Assembly: GCA_023375785.1 (NCBI GenBank)
Contig: SZWC01006863.1
Span: forward strand, 53,981-117,980
Origin: Penium margaritaceum
Taxonomy: Eukaryota; Streptophyta; Zygnematophyceae; Desmidiales; Peniaceae
Direction of reading: 5' to 3'
DNA length: 64,000 nt
A program made the position numbers and the translations under genes. Shown piece after piece: positions 1-11,200 of the stretch (positions within the stretch are counted from its first letter, which is position 1; every line of letters begins with the position of its first letter). The notes under the pieces are model-generated. The model did no database searches and was not told the DNA's origin. It saw nothing but the letters and a program-made list of their open reading frames with translations.

Positions 1-1875
1 TGGTATCAACAGGAAACTACCCATCTTGGCCATGGCTGGATACGAGCAAGTAAGCATTTTCCATTACACTTGGAAGCCAGGACGCACATTCCATTTCTTG
101 CGAACTGGCTTCATGGTAGTTTGACTTTATGTGGTTGAGTTTTACTCCCCCCACCCTTTCAAAACCCCCATCCCCCCTGTAGTATGCCCGTCCCAACTTG
201 TTTGGCCAGTTTCTGACAAGGTCGGCCTCGCAAAAATGCCTTTATGGCAGTTTCGATGCTTCAATTATGCCTTTCCATCCCAGCTACCTAACGCAATCGG
301 TGGGCATTAAAGGCTAAGTTTGCAAGGGCGAACTGAGTTGGCTCGTTTGAACTCAGTTAACGCAATTGAGTTGCATGCAGTGAGGTGAGGCGAAGGGCTC
401 ATATAACTCATGTGTCTATTGGATAGAAGGCCTTTTTTTGTAAAAAGATTGAAAAACAGCCTGAAAACAGAGATAAAAACAAAGCTAAAATACCTTTGCA
501 CACCGGCTTCTATCTAGTCCGCTGAAGGTTACTCCATTCTCAGCCAGCCACAGCGGCCACTTGGGAGCATGCACTCAAGAAAAAACTTACTTGCTCATTA
601 CCAGCCATGTCCTAGTGCTAAGAAATAAGAGAAACAGACAACTAGGATGTGTTTGGCGTGGCACAACTTACAAAGCCGTCCTCAAACTTATGAAGCCTGG
701 TCATGTGTCTGGCAATGTGCACAACCTAGGTCCATCATCCAAACGGTGTCCAACGGATGATCGAGCAGTTGTGTTGTTTGTGTGATGCGTCACCAAAGTT
801 GAGGCCGTGCAGCTTGGAGGACAGTGCCCATAAAATGCCACTCCAAACTCACCCTTATCAGAAAATTGATGAAGAAGTCAAAATGAAATCCGTGCCTACG
901 CCTATGTCGGTTTTCCATATCAGCCGTGTCTTCTTAATCTGTTATTTCTCAGCCGAGTTACCTCATCCTGCTACACTCTCGGCCTACCGAGACCATAGCA
1001 ACCAATGTCTACCTTGCATACCTGGCCGACTTTGCCCTAGCCATACGTGCTGCGTTTTACCCTCTCAATACACCTGGCCCACTTTTTTAAACGACCTTAC
1101 ACTCATGGCTAACCTGGCAAGCTCAGTTACACAAACGTCTTTGAAAGGGGCTTGTTCCTTGTCTTTCCCCCATCATTTGGCTTTGACAAAAGTCGAAGAA
1201 AACATGTTCGTCATTCAACAAAAAACATCACATGACACTCATTCCAAAGCACGTATGAAGAGAAACAATGCCTCCTTCAAAAGCTACAGGCATGGATTTA
1301 TTTTACCAGAAAACAATAGCGCAAAACAAACTAAGCTTTGGATGAAGTTACTTTAGTGCATGGGTTGATTTTGACATCAACCAGTCAACGTTGCACCGTG
1401 ATTTATTGCAATGCATTTATGATTCTAAGTGCCACCACCTTTCTTGGTACGGTTCACCACAACAAAAATGGTTGAAGTGACCAGTGGAGCACCCTCCTTT
1501 TACTAGATTTCCAAAGGGCTTCCGTTTTGGTCCCATTGTTAGTCCTAAAAATCCTAGTACGGTTACATTGGCATCAGACCTATAGCCTTTTTAAGACAAA
1601 GAAAAGGATGTAAAATACACTCAGGTGTCTGATCTTGAATTCGAAGGACATCATTAGTCATCAACACACTTATAGTGTAAAAAGTGCTTGGACCGTTTGT
1701 CCAAACACTACACAAGCAGCGGGGAGAGCGTGGCTTTGCAGATCCAATGGCTGAGATTTGAAAGCCCAAATGCTGCATGAAAGCATCAAGCCAGTAGCTT
1801 GATGCTACTAGCTATTGAAGAGCTATGACAAGCAGAAAGCTCAATTTGAACAAGAAAAAAAATTGCCTGGCATAA
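1..1875. other. Intergenic, no supported gene
   Basis: No recognisable protein family, RNA gene or repeat was found here. The longest open stretch (757-1356, plus strand, about 199 codons from an ATG) has no motif I recognise, no low-complexity bias of a known type and no splice-supported neighbours. I do not call it a gene. It could be a fragment of an unknown exon. Confidence 0.5.
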
Positions 1876-1879
1876 CAGG

Positions 1880-2071
1880 GGATGGGAGAGATCATCCCAC
1901 CTCAGATGGCACAGAAAGCAATGAAGAAAATGAGAGAAGAAACCTTTTTTCTCCCCCTCGTTGACATCAACAGTGCCAAGGGGGAAGAGAGGGACAAGTC
2001 CCCCTTGGAAACAACAGAATTTATGTGGAGAAGAGAGGTTTCCCCTCCCCCCTCACGTGGGCTAACAGCCC
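1880..2071. repeat. Left part of CT/GA-rich tandem array
   Basis: This stretch has alternating pyrimidine-rich (TTTCTCCCCCTC, TTTCCCCTCCCCCCTC) and purine-rich (AAGGGGGAAGAGAGG) blocks. They resemble the array that resumes right of the LTR element at 7,561. I infer that the element inserted into a pre-existing array and split it. Confidence 0.5.
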
Positions 2072-2880
2072 TGTTGGACTTTGGTTGGGGCAGGGGATAA
2101 AACCTGCAGTAGATTTTAGACAAGCAAGAGTCTGTCGTCCGGTAGATTTTGAAGTGAACAGACGTGCATCCAACTCATTGTATGTCTTCTTCGCAGCAAA
2201 AGATTCGATTGAATCTTGATTGATTGGATTTGATTATAGTGCAAAAGCACGATGCTAGCAATAAACACCCAAAGATGAATAGCAAGAAAAACAAACGTCA
2301 CTAGATAACACCCTTTACCAACTTGTATGCTTCTCCAAAAAGATAAGCTCTGTATTTAGCTCTGGCTACCCATCTTTGGCTTCACCGTGTTGGTATGTAT
2401 GGGCCCTCTTTATATGAAGTGAAGTAGCTAAAAAGGCCAAATACTAAAGTAGAAGCTATTTCTTGAATGCGGAACAAATCCAAGTGTTGGAGCCAAGCTT
2501 GAAATAAACCATGTAGTTGTTAATGAACTAGTAGAAGTGCGCTTCTTAAGTAGTGTGTAATCCTGAGGCTAGTGATGTGAGGAACTAGGTTAGTATCCTT
2601 CCACTGATGAAGGGATTTACCTCTTTGTAAATAGGTACACTCAAAGATGGCTCTTTGTTGAAGCTCTTCACTGATGCATCAAAGAGGGTCTTGAGGAGGT
2701 AGAAGTATCCCTTGGGAGGGGTCTAGGAGATGGGTTCTATGTTGCCACCTAGGAGGGTATTGTCCTTTTCTAAAGGCTTGAACATGGATCCTCAAATACG
2801 TTAAATGATGTTGGAATGGCTTCTCCAAGTTTCCGAAGACATTGACCCGTGAACCATTATTTTACGACCAGTTTATGACA
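2072..2880 (-). repeat. 3' LTR of the gag-only element
   Basis: This is the left copy, 809 bp. On the plus strand it starts TGTTGGACTTTGG and ends TTTATGACA. It aligns with 6,773-7,560 along its whole length, for example at the shared blocks TTTTAGACAAGCA, TTTACCAACTTGTA and TTAGCTCTGGCT. Confidence 0.82.
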
Positions 2881-2893
2881 CTCCCCCTTGATC
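2881..2893 (-). promoter_or_regulatory. Polypurine tract of the gag-only element
   Basis: The minus strand reads GATCAAGGGGGAG immediately upstream of the LTR's TG. This is the standard plus-strand primer position of an LTR retroelement. It fixes the orientation as minus. Confidence 0.75.
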
Positions 2894-4200
2894 ACTTATC
2901 GACAAAACCCTTGTTCATGAGGAGGTTTGGACGTTGTGTGTAAGGAAGGATTAGAAGACAGGAAACTGCTTCAATTTTGTTGGCGTTGATGCCAAGTTGA
3001 GGATAATGTTGATGGAGGTTGATGAGATTCTTTTCTGGTGATATCGTCTTTCGTGGAAAAGGTGCTGATGAAACCAATTGGACGGTTTCTATTTTGTCGA
3101 GATCGGAGTTGGAACAAGTGAGAACCACGTGGTTGAATTTTGGGCTTTGTTTGTGACTTGTAGACAACGTTGCCCATGCCAATTTAATGATCAGAACGGG
3201 GCAAGGCCCCATGGACTCGCGTGTCCGAGGGACCAGTTGACATGCCCAAAGGGGCATGTTGACAGTTGAGCCCTTGCGAGAGGCTTGCTTGGAGCTCGCA
3301 AAATGGCTCGCTCGGCCGGCTTGGGCTAAAAAATGGGTTTTGAGCCCCAAGCGACCTCATGGGCTAGAAACATCTTGTTTCCAGTTTCGTAGAAGGGACA
3401 TAGGTTTTAAGCTCCAAGAGTCCAGACTGATTTAGGTATGAGTGAATGTTGACTCTAGCCATGTACAATCTACGAGGATGCTCATACTTGCACATTTCAT
3501 AGTTAAAGTGTGTGAGAAACATCACCAAGAACATTGAAGTTTTTTCATGGAAGGAGTGAGTTTTTTTGGTGGATGTCTGTGAGAAAAACTTTAAGAGAGA
3601 CATGACCCTAAGGAGGGTGGTGAATACAACCCCAACAATGATGGTCATCATAAGAGGGTTGAAGTAGAACCCCCCCTTGAATGCTGGATTTGGTTTTTGG
3701 ATGTTGCAGAGCTGAAAAGGTTGATATCATTGTATCCCAATGCTTTTGTCGAGCTTCAGACACCATTGCGGAAGGGTCTTCAAATGGCTTGAAGTTGAGC
3801 TTGACGAGTTTGCTTTATTGAACTGTTACACTTGAGATAACTTTACCAGACTCAAGGATGATCAAAGTGTCAATACTTGAGGTGGGTTCAAACTGCAATC
3901 TTTGTCTCATGAGTCGAGTCATGGACAAAAAAATTGCGGCCAGTCCTCGGACATGAAGGGCGTTAAGAAAAGCTAGGGTGTGGTGGGTGTAGGTGGCTTT
4001 GATATCTCGAGTACATTGAACACGTATTTTTCCCCTTTTTTGGGTAGAAAAGCATCTGTAGTTTCCGGTAGCTTAAAAGTGAAGGTAGCTGGTCTCAAAT
4101 GTCATGTGTTATGTTGCACCGCTGTCAAGGAACAATACATCCCTACTTCCTTCAAGGTCTGTCATTGCAGAATGAGGAAGTGTGAAGGCTGAAAATTGGA
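2894..4200 (-). other. Interior of gag-only element downstream of gag
   Basis: About 1.3 kb lies between the zinc knuckle and the PPT. Three-frame reading of the minus strand shows many stops and no D-S/T-G protease motif, no DD35E integrase, no YVDD and no RNase H motif. It may be degraded coding sequence or a non-coding stuffer. I cannot tell which. Confidence 0.5.
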
Positions 4201-4830
4201 AGCATTGAGCCAAAGAAGATGTCTCCCATAGTTTGTTTTGGAATCTTCTTCTCCATGTTTTTATCATTTGGAGCGTTCACCTGAGATGTCATTGCTTTGG
4301 CCTCTAGCTCTCTGATTCTTTATTTGAGAAGATTAAAGCAGATGTCTGTCGTATGACCTGTCTAGTTATAAAAGGTACATATGGGTGGTTGATTTCCGTG
4401 ACGTTGTTGGTTTGCACTGAATTATTAAGTTGAATGCTGCTTGGATTGTCCTGGGTTCTTTGAAGTGAAGGCAATATTCCAATATTTTTCCACATAAGCC
4501 GCTGGATGGCGCTTGTGTTTCTTATCAAGCACTTGATCTCGTCGCTCATTCAAGAGAATAGTACACACAAAGTCTTTATCAGTTGTGCTTGCTAGCTGGT
4601 AGTGCAGGATACGTTGAACCTCCCTCCATTCTTCGGTCAATCCCTTGAATAAGTAGGTGATGAAGAAGTTCAGACATAGCAGTATCCGTAAGAGAGAGCT
4701 GGTCTTGCAAATCTTTTGCTTTGTCAACGTAGTCCTCAATGTATTTATAGATTCTAAAGGAGATGTTCGAGAGCTTGGTCACAGGATACACCTTGTTGGT
4801 GGAGTTGGTTGGTTGATATGTGTAGCATAA
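4201..4830 (-). pseudogene. gag: gag remnant with CCHC zinc knuckle
   Basis: The minus strand encodes a copia-type Gag core spread over several frames. It includes stretches such as KYIEDYVDKAKDLQDQLSL and LHYQLASTTDKDFVCTILLN, followed by a zinc knuckle at 4,338-4,379. The knuckle reads C-x2-Y-x4-H-x4-C: the second cysteine has become tyrosine (TAT), and the codon after the following Asn is TAG where Gln is expected. Gag would form the particle shell and bind RNA through the knuckle. At least two frameshifts and several stops make it non-functional. Family assignment rests on the knuckle and its position after an alpha-helical Gag core. The Copia-like lineage is inferred from the PBS and the Gag style. 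Confidence 0.62.
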
Positions 4831-5700
4831 GGACGGTCTTCATACATGGATAGAGCATGTTGGATACATGGCACCACACACCATGAAATAGTACTGAATG
4901 CCACAAATTGATAGTATTTGAAGATAGCAACAGCGCATGGATCAGGCACGAGAACAGGCTGCTAGACCGACCTGATGTAAAAGTGCCACAGTGTGTGGAC
5001 TTTTGTAAAACATTTATGATTGAAATTGCAATGCAAGACATTGTATTGTATTGTTTCTCTACGTGCTCAGTTTTAACCATTGTTGATGTGAGAGAAACCA
5101 CACAGTCTGATGGATCACAAGGTTTGGGATCTTATGAATTATGTGATCCTTGATCTCAACATAATTTTTTAGGCTTGAAATGTTGTAGTGGTCCTAACTC
5201 GTCAAATTCGTGAATAGATGGCACTTTAATCTCGACAATGGGATGGGGTCGTGATTTCTGTGATCCTTGAATTCGACAATATGTGTCGTGTGGTCAGTCC
5301 CCATGCACATCTCGCATCAGTCTCTCACCGCTCTCCTAGTCATTCAAACGTACATTTCAAATTCTCAACAGTAAACTTTTCATAGTTTGCCTGAAAGCTT
5401 GTCAAACAAGTTGTCACGCAAAATGTAAGTTAACCTCGTGTGCCTCTCTGTACTGGCGCAACACCGCAAAAGGCATACGAGAGGAACTTGCCACTAAAGC
5501 AACAAAAAAACAACTGTTCAAGATTACTCCATACAATTTCATACAATAGGATGTGACCCCGGCATAAAGGAAAAAGGCTAATGATGCCACATGGCTCTTG
5601 AAAATAGATGAAAAGACATTGAATTTTTATTAGTGGTCCTTGAAAATTGTTGAATGAAATATTGTATCATTTTTCAACCACTCCATAAACAATGAACATC
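4831..5700. other. Unassigned interior segment, possible nested insertion
   Basis: This lies between the Gag core and the Gag N-terminal part. It contains no readable Gag and is AT-rich with repeated words (CTTGAATTCGACAAT, CTTGATCTCAACATAA, TTAATCTCGACAATG). A nested, unrecognised insertion would explain why Gag is interrupted here, but I see no clear terminal repeats. Confidence 0.3.
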
Positions 5701-6640
5701 AGAATTAAATATCAGAGGGGGAACTTCTGAATTCTGTTGTAGGAGTGAGTCCCCTGTTGGAGCAAGTTTTGGAGAGAGTTCCATTGAAGGGGTCCATTTC
5801 CATAGGATTTGGCTGCATCACGTAGTCCGTTGGTAGAATTAGGTGACTTACTCATGGAGATTGCTATACATGTTACATTTTCTGCCGAGGATAGCAAGAG
5901 AGGCGCTTTAATGGTTGTTGCGGCTGCCTTTCCATGAGCTTGAGTTGCTTTATGAAGGGCGTGGGTAGAATCTGGGGCTGCAAGGTACTCTGTTTGCTAT
6001 GCTGTTGCAATTCTTGTCGCGGCTTTAACTGAAGGACCATTTCTTCAAAATTCTTGATCGCTAGGGATTTTTCTTGGTTGGGTTTTAAGTTTCTATAGGT
6101 TATTACGGGTGCAACTGTTGCATTTATATCTTGTATTGTTTTCTTTCTTTCTTCAAGTTTATGTGATTATTCTGCAAGTTTAAGGCAAGTAGACTCAATT
6201 CCTTGCTCCACACGTTGAACAATTCGTGTAAATTCCTCAACATGCATTGCTGCTTGTTGAGAGGTTTGCTAAGCTGCTTGCAGACTTCTCCATACAGCTT
6301 CTTGCGCATTACTTGTTTATGCCATGGATTTCTTGTTTAAAAAAAATAAAGTACCTGAAACTGATCTCACATGGCATTGATGATAGCTTACATTTTAGCT
6401 TTCTTGACATTTGCTGCATGTATTTGATCTCTCTCAACTTGTGTTGCCTACGTTTGAGCTTGAAGAACAAAATTCTGTATGTACATGCTTCTTAGATCCA
6501 TGTTTGATTGGATAGTCCACGGAAAGACAGTAAATACAACTGAAGGATCCGGTTGACTGCTTAGGTTTGCATGTGCCTCACGTTCTGCTTGAAGTGCATC
6601 TTCTTCATCCATGTTGGGGAGTGTCAGTTGAACTTCTACT
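5701..6640 (-). pseudogene. Probable N-terminal gag / leader of the gag-only element
   Basis: Minus-strand open pieces occur at 6,448-6,640 (start MDEEDALQAEREAHANLSS), 6,124-6,309 (Lys/Leu/Asn-rich, coiled-coil-like) and 5,712-5,897. They lie between the PBS and the Gag core, where the N-terminus of Gag belongs. Frames are broken, and no family signature is visible beyond the position and the helical composition. Confidence 0.35.
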
Positions 6641-6760
6641 ACTTGTTTTTGTTGCAAAATACAGGGGGTCGAGGGAATTCTCCCTGAATCTGGAATTGTA
6701 GTTGAAAGAGTTTCACATAAATGTGAATATCTCTTTCTTGAATCAGGATTCCCTACTCGA

Positions 6761-6772
6761 GCTCTGATACCA
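6761..6772 (-). promoter_or_regulatory. Primer-binding site (initiator Met tRNA)
   Basis: The minus strand reads TGGTATCAGAGC directly after the LTR end. This is the PBS typical of plant LTR elements, complementary to the 3' end of initiator-Met tRNA. It is intact. Confidence 0.88.
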
Positions 6773-7560
6773 TGTTGGAGTTTGGTTTGGGCAGGGGTAA
6801 AACCTGCACCAGATTTTAGACAAGCAGGAGTCTGCAATTCCAATAGAGTTTGAAGTAGATAGAAGTGCATCCAATACCATGTCTGTCTACTGTGTCATGG
6901 GAGATTTGCTTGATTGTGGATTTTTTGGATTTGATGCTTCGTAAAAAAGCATGTCACCAGCAATACAAACTCAGATATGAACAGCGACTAAAACCAGCTT
7001 CACTATATGGTATCGTTTACCAACTTGTAAAATTTTTCATAGGAAGATATTTGGCCTTAGCTCTGGCTCTCTATCTTTGGCTTCACTATGTTGGCATAGA
7101 TGGGCCCTCGTCACATGAAGTGGAGTAGCTGAAAAGCTAAATCCTATGATAGAAGCGGAACAACTCCAAGCGTCCAAATCTGGAACAACTCTAGGCATTG
7201 ACAATGAGCTAGTAGAAGTAGCCTTCGTAAGTTGTTTGTATTCTTGAGGCTGGTGATGTAAGCAAATGGGTTCTTGTATTTTTTGCTGATGAGGGAATAA
7301 ACCCCTTTGTGAAGAGGTACACTTGAAGATGGCCTTGTGCTGAAGCTCTTTGCTTGTGTAGCAAAGATAACCTTGTGGAGGTAAACGCAACCCTTGGAAG
7401 GGGTCTAGGTGATGGCTGGAAAGTGGCCCTAGGAGGGTATTGCCTTTCTCTAAAGGCTTCAACACGCAAACTTCAAAGACATTAAATGCTACCGGAATGG
7501 CTTTGCCAGAATTGGCCAAACTTCTGAAGAAATTGATCCGTGAGCGGCCACTTTCCAACA
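6773..7560 (-). repeat. 5' LTR of the gag-only element
   Basis: This is the right copy, 788 bp. On the plus strand it starts TGTTGGAGTTTGG and ends TTTCCAACA. It would carry the element's promoter. The two LTRs differ by many substitutions and indels, so the element is not recent. Confidence 0.82.
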
Positions 7561-8290
7561 GGCCCACAGGGGAGGAAAGGGGCTGTCTTCCCCTCTCCCT
7601 CCCTCTCTTGTGGACCAATGACCCACGCGGGAAGAGAGGGATCCTCCTCCTCTCCTCCCTCGTGATTTCCGACAGCCCAATAAGGGATCCAAGAAGGCAT
7701 CCCTCCCTCTCCTCCATCCCTTGAGGGTTGAAGGCCCGTGGAGGAGGAGAGGGGGCATCTCCCCCTTCTCCCCTCTGACAAAGGCCGTTTGTGCGAGGGG
7801 GGAGGAGAGGGGACGACCTCTCCTCTCTCCCCTATCACTTAGGCGATTGGCTTGAGGAGGAGGGGAGCGGACGACCTCTCCTATACCCTCCTACTACAAG
7901 GGCTGATGGCCCAATGGGGATAGAGGAGGATGATCTTTCCTCCCTCCGCCTCCCCTCTTAATTGAGCCGACGGTCCATGGGGAAGGAGGTAGGATGACCT
8001 CTTCACAGAGGGGTACATTCCATCATCAGCAAAAAGACAATAACCAATTCTGCTTACAGATCAAGGGGGAGCAGAGCGGGTGGCATCCCCTTCCCTCATC
8101 TCACAAGGATGGGTGGCCCAAGGAGGAGAGAGAGATGCGATGCCCCCTTCCTATCCTCCACTTGCATGGGCTGACTGCTGGAGGGAAAGAGGGGGAGAGC
8201 TCCACTTACCCATCTCTTACATGGGTAAGTGGCCCAAGGGTGGAGAAGAGGAAACTTCCTTTGCCCTGCTATCTCCAACGGAGGTGATGG
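7561..8290. repeat. CT/GA-rich tandem array, unit about 53-66 bp
   Basis: Diverged units each contain a pyrimidine-rich block, a short centre often reading GGGCTGATGGCCC, and a purine-rich block, so many units could fold as hairpins. Clear unit starts (GACGACCTCTCC or GATGAYCTYT) lie at about 7,812, 7,870, 7,929 and 7,993, a spacing of 58-64 bp. Earlier units start near 7,572, 7,638, 7,691 and 7,753. Long open frames across this segment are a by-product of the low complexity and are not genes. Confidence 0.72.
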
Positions 8291-11200
8291 GTCCCCTGTT
8301 GTAAATTAAACTATTGTGAACTTCCGCATAGAAGTGCATGGTGCTTGAGTGGTGTAGCTAATACCGAGATTCTTTTGAGGTTGGATAGCATAAGTTCAGT
8401 TTCTACCTAGGGAAGAGTTTATCATTTTCCCCATATACCCTCCAATTTGAACGCGGTCAGTTCCAGGTAAATTGGATGAAAGTTTATCCAGTGTGTCTCA
8501 AATTTAGACATTGTAACTAACAGCTTAAAGCTCGTGTTGAGATCCAAGTTAATGTAAAACTTAAATTTTATTTTTAAAAGTAATCGCCTGGTACTATAAG
8601 AATTAGAGGCGAGAAAGGTTTCCTAGACTAAGACTAAGATTGACTCTATTGATCATGTGGTTGCCACCAAGAAAGTGGAAAAAAACTCCGAATTCAAATC
8701 AAAATGTCCAGTTTTGGAAAATAGAAAGCCAAGAGATTTTTGTGTCATGGACATGACTGACTCACCATCGCGAGTGGATTTCACTCGTGGAAAAAAAACC
8801 CGGTAGGAACCAAAGATATTGTGATTCCTATTCTTGCCAAAACCTAAGAGCGCATGGGAGCTCATAGTAAGAGGGGTACTTGAGAGAACAGAAGGCCACG
8901 ATGTGGCACAACATTTCATGTACAGAAGGGGGTCTTTTTGTGATGAAGCTTTGGTACCACGATGTGGCACAACCTTGATTGAGAATTTGTCTGGGTGTAC
9001 ATGAATGCCTTGTCTTTTTATCAAAATACAAGGCATTTGTGTACATCTAGACAGATTTTCAATCCCAAGAAATTAAAGGCAATAGGCACGCTCTGCCAAA
9101 CCAATGGCTAAATATCATGATAAAAACAACACAACAAGTACCAACTACACTATGCTCGTGTGTGCCAGGGATATACATAATAAAACGTGGGTAGCATTGT
9201 TAGTTTCAAATGCCACGACAGTGTGGGTGATCTCGTGACCTCTACAATGATTTGACCTATGCAAGTATTGGTTGCACCTAACACATGAGTCATAGTGCTA
9301 CCCTATGCATGAGTGCCAATTGTACAAATACACAATCCCATCGCATTATCAAGGAGTGTGCCAGTTGCACCACTGGCGTTTGGTTTACGAAACACAAACA
9401 TAGACTGTAACATGAAAACAATGTCAAACGCACAAATCAAACAAGTCTTCTAGGAACTATTATGCATAGGGGTGCTCCGCATGTGCGCGGGTGTCAATTG
9501 TAATATCAAGTGTCGACAGCACTAGTGGTGTAAGTGCCAAAAGCATTGTAAACAGGTCATGGGATACAATGCTTCTACATGTCTTACTCGTATTGACACA
9601 AATGCTGAATAGAACAATGCACCAAGTGTCAATTTTACCATTGATACAAGCATCAATTAATGATATGCGTAAATTGAGTGGTTGAACTTTGTCGCAGGTG
9701 ACACATGAACCACAGAGAGGAGTGCCAAAAACACTATGGACACGAGTCCCATTTGGACTAGCCACGTTAGTATGGCAAATGGCATCAAACATGTCATTGA
9801 TGCTGATTATACTAATGAAATGGGTGTCAATCAAGCCCCTTTACACTAACTAGTAAAAGATAACTAGGTACTCAACTAGCTATACTTGCTTGAAGTGCAC
9901 TAATGAGTTAATTCATACAATCAATGCTTAGGGTGATTAAAAGGGTAATTGCATCGAGCGTGTTAAACCAAGCATTGAAAATAGGTTGATTTATGTTTAA
10001 AAGACATCTCGACAGAATAAAGGATTGTAATGTTGCCAAATTCCACACATAAATCAAATGAAATTTCTGAAAACAATAAAACACAGCTGTACTGACAACA
10101 CAAATACATGAATGGAATAACGAAGAGTAAAATGATCTTAGTCATTGCCAATAGTGATGGTCATTTGTCTTTTTGAACCCCCTCTGTTGATAGTAGCATG
10201 GAAATAAATTTGGCCAGAGTTTTAACAAACAAATCACACTTTAATGAGGCCAGTTTCATCAAACTTGGACCACGGTAATGGTAGATGAATTTCCCTGTAC
10301 TAGAAAATGAATATCCCTAACAAACCCGATTGGTTGAGCAGCATGTTAGAGGACTTGTTTAGCCATATGAGTGGGAGAAGATCCATAAGCATGACTCCAG
10401 TACCTTATTCAACCTTCTTCTCGGTGGATTGAGGTATGTAATTCAAATCATTGTATCCTGGTCATGTTAATTTTGGTACCTTCCATGTATGGAAAACGTG
10501 CAGGGAGAGCACACGGAACTTTTCCACAACTATTGGTGCATTGACAAGATGAAAGTTAAAATACAATAAAAAAAAGTGATCATAATCATTTTGTTACATT
10601 CGATCAAGTGGAAAATGTTGGTAGATATTTTTGACAAAAACACTACTACTTGAAGACAAAACAAGTCGTTTGATGAGTTTGTGGGTTTTGCTACATCCGT
10701 AGCACATTTGTTGCCATTGTGGAGATGGCCTTGAAACCAACGTGCACATTTGACTATGGGGCGCATGGATAATCCACATAATGGTTATGCTATGGAACAA
10801 TGAACATGAATGGAATCCATGTAGTTGTCCTAACCCTAATCCAGAGTTGTTATGAACAGTACAAACGGACATGGTAGGAGACTTTGAGACTGGAAATCAT
10901 TGAGTTATGGATGTACATAAATCAAAATGACAATATAGTTGATGCGGTCATCAAGCCATGGTATCTCAGGAACAAGAATAATTCTTAAGAATGCATCCTA
11001 TGGCTAAACCATTGGTACCTTATCACTCGGTGAGTGACCGTTCTAAAAAAAAAAAAACTAAAACTAAAATATAGACGACTTGGTATGCAAGTTAATGTCT
11101 ACATTGTAGAAAAAACAATGTGTCATGAAGAAGAGAGGGATAATCCACGTGTCCTCAATGATTTTAGATGCCAGAGTGCGGTAGTCAACAGATGGAAAAG

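Larger units (their letters stand above)
2067..7565 (-). mobile_element. Complete LTR retroelement, gag-bearing, pol-less (TR-GAG-like)
   Basis: Two related direct repeats (2,072-2,880 and 6,773-7,560) bound a 3.9-kb interior. On the minus strand both LTRs run TG...CA. A perfect TGGTATCAGAGC primer-binding site directly abuts the right (5') LTR, and a polypurine tract abuts the left (3') LTR. The flanking 5-mers AGCCC (2,067-2,071) and GGCCC (7,561-7,565) differ at one base and are the likely target-site duplication. The interior carries a gag remnant with a zinc knuckle. I could not see protease, integrase, RT or RNase H motifs, and about 1.4 kb between the knuckle and the PPT is too short for a copia pol. 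This fits non-autonomous, gag-only LTR elements that depend on proteins from a relative. The LTRs have diverged visibly, with many indels, so the insertion is old. Confidence 0.82.

Noticed and set aside
757-1356. 199-codon plus-strand frame from an ATG
   Set aside because: No recognised motif, no splice or homology support, and composition like the surrounding non-coding DNA.
7037-8304. Several overlapping frames on both strands (up to 226 codons)
   Set aside because: They lie across the LTR end and the CT/GA tandem array, are low in complexity and overlap each other. No domain.
10594-10872. Minus-strand CYGCSKTH taken as another zinc knuckle
   Set aside because: The spacing to the His and the last Cys does not fit C-x2-C-x4-H-x4-C, and no Gag context is present.
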